From Penelope pileata (lineage: Eukaryota; Chordata; Aves; Galliformes; Cracidae), in the NCBI GenBank assembly GCA_013396635.1, contig WBMW01001608.1:85219-149218 (forward strand): a stretch of DNA of 64,000 nucleotides. Reading direction: 5' to 3'. Of this stretch, positions 62,286 to 64,000 are shown in pieces (the first letter of the stretch is position 1; the number at the start of each line of letters is the position of its first letter). A program made the translations under genes and the position numbers. The notes below the pieces were generated by a model. The model did not search any database, was not told the origin of the DNA, and saw only the letters and a program-made list of their open reading frames with translations.

Positions 62286-64000
62286 GGCCAAGATCTTTCC
62301 ATGTACACCAATCTCAATGCCCTCAACGCAACTGGAGAACTAGAGATGTTGTGCTACTTGTATTGTGTGTCTCTGCAAACGAATGCTGGGGACATGAATC
62401 CAACTAAAAATGCATTCAGAAAATGAGACATATACAGAAATGCTGAGAACATGCTGGAAGGAAGAGCATTTTCCCTCAGTCACACAAGGTAAAAACACAG
62501 TAGTTAACATGTCTATCTCTATCCAGACTTTTCAGGTCTCAGAATGATTTACTTCCCTTACTTACAGCACAAAAAAAAAAAGAAACAAACCTTAAAATAA
62601 AGAAAAGCATCTACTCATTTTTTTCGCGTTTTATACTTGGAAAGATGTGGCAGAGAAACCCTAAGTAAAGGGGAAACAAGACAAGTGAAATCATGTCTTG
62701 GTACTTAACATTGCTACAATCTCAATGGATGATGGACCAAGGGAAGGCTCCTTACATTAAAGTGATTGGAAACTGCAGAAAAGGGTTTGAGTGGACATTA
62801 ATACAACTATGTTACACAGTAAAAAAAGACAGTTATACTCCCATCACTATGTGACCTGCTAGTATAATTTTAAACACCAATACTTTTGCCTAGAATGAGT
62901 ATTTAAACATGGTATATACTCTTAGCTTGGATTGTAGCAGCATTCATTTTTCTGTGTTAACAATTGGGACTGCAGTAAAGAAAAGTATGAAAAACATAAA
63001 CTAAATGTAAAGCAATATGGGGACACCTCCACAGTTTGTGGAGAGACTGCCCGATTTAATACAAAGACATTGACTGTAAAATTCTCTCATGGTATTTCAA
63101 AGGGTAAAAGGATTACCCTTAACAATATCACAGTCAAGAAGGTGTGCAAGAACAAACCAATTACCAGAATCAGCACAAATATTTTATTTTCCTGACTGAA
63201 AATAGTTGAAGGCCAAAGGAAAAAGTATCTGGTGCCAAAAAAAAAAAAAAAGAAAAAAAAAAAAGAAAAGAAAAATATCACTCCAGCACGGGATTAATCA
63301 GCCAGCTCTCAAATTTGAATCCAAACATTACTGAAAATTCTAAAATAAATAAATAAATAAATAAATAAACAACAGAAGTTCAGTAACTTTTTTTTTTTTT
63401 TAAATCAAATGCTTCTGCAGTTAGGGTTTGTTTACAGATCACAAAGTATCAGAACACAAAGGGAAAGGTCTGGCAGCCATGCTGAGCAAGATAAAATAAC
63501 AAGTGTCAGAAGCCTCATGAAAACGAACAACCCCTCCCAAGTCTGATTTTATTTTCTTGTGTTTTCCCAGAAAATGGGAAAATTGTTCAAATATCGAAGA
63601 GATTATCACAGCCAGGTTCCCAGGAGGTTGCAAAGACACCTCTACCACCCCATGACAGAGATTCACCTCCTGACTGTGCCTGGCCAGAGGAGGAGGAGGA
63701 GGATGAATGAGGTAACACAAAGGGGATTTGCAAGGGGGAACTTTGCTGGTGGCCCAGCTGGTGGTCTGATTCAGAGTACAGCATGTCTTCCATGGGTTGA
63801 GTGTGAGAGAAAGCAGGCTGGAGTCTAGTGCTGGTGGCAACAGAAGGCCACACGGACCAGCTGGGGCAGCCAGGCAGCTGCTTGTCATCACTGTCTGCAG
63901 AAAGGAGATGGAGGAAGTGTCCTGAGTGGTGTTGGAGTGAGATCTGAGAGAGGAGCAGGGGCTGAGGCACTGGAGGCAGTGAGAGGCACAGGTGTCCGCA
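62286..64000. other. AT-rich stretch to window end, last 400 bases GC-richer
   Basis: No gene was recognised. It contains an A-run at 62569-62581, an A-rich tract at 63239-63272, an (AAAT)7 tract at 63342-63369, a T12 run at 63390-63402 and a (GGA)n tract at 63687-63703. From about 63590 the composition becomes richer in G and C, with overlapping open frames on both strands (63439-63970 minus, 63559-63828 plus). None shows a domain, and the purine repeat explains part of their openness. This could be the edge of a gene lying beyond the window, but nothing here proves it. Confidence 0.5.
63342..63369. repeat. (AAAT)7 microsatellite
   Basis: Seven AAAT units, longer than the similar tract at 43179. 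Confidence 0.9.

Noticed and set aside
63439..63970. Overlapping 127- and 150-codon minus-strand frames near the window end
   Set aside because: They overlap each other in different frames and cross a GGA repeat that yields Ser runs; no domain. Kept only as a note that the region is GC-richer.

Overview
This window reads as nuclear DNA from a bird. The evidence is at least six CR1 retrotransposon copies with the avian CR1 3' tail (tandem ATTCTATG-like octamers), an avian ERV-L-type solo LTR, and two mariner DNA transposons of the kind known from chicken (Galluhop/Mariner1-like). Species cannot be fixed from the sequence. The DNA is AT-rich and CpG-poor, with many homopolymer and short tandem repeats, and looks like intergenic or deep intronic sequence. 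I found no protein-coding host gene, tRNA, rRNA or CRISPR array that I can defend. Most longer open frames lie inside or antisense to transposon remnants.

Layout: 1-1465 is the 5' part of a minus-strand CR1 (5'-UTR/ORF1-side sequence, endonuclease, start of RT) cut by the window edge. 1466-15227 is unique AT-rich DNA. 15228-16868 is a minus-strand mariner (M1) carrying a nested plus-strand CR1 (15961-16456). 16869-20591 is unique. 20592-21234 is a CR1 with its endonuclease joined to its extreme C-terminus by an internal deletion. 21235-33334 is unique. 33335-33876 is a solo LTR with near-matching 5-bp flanks. 34486-35811 is a full-length but dead mariner (M2). 35812-44669 is unique. 44670-44975 is a CR1 3' end. 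45927-48592 is a CR1 minus-strand copy split by a younger plus-strand CR1 (47188-47906). 48593-61948 is unique. 61949-62285 is a short CR1 3' end. 62286-64000 is unique.

The nesting gives a relative order: the CR1 at 15961 is younger than mariner M1, and the CR1 at 47188 is younger than the CR1 around it. None of the transposon genes is intact; each has stops, frameshifts or deletions.

The most interesting observation is that M1 and M2, in opposite orientation about 19 kb apart, share a 218-bp block that is identical base for base, while the element sequence upstream of it differs at roughly one base in seven. This is the signature expected of gene conversion between inverted repeats, or of an assembly chimera. 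A second point is that one of the two ambiguous bases (N at 16100) sits exactly at the internal junction of a CR1, so that 'deletion' may be a closed assembly gap. I did not find a new multi-gene biological system here.
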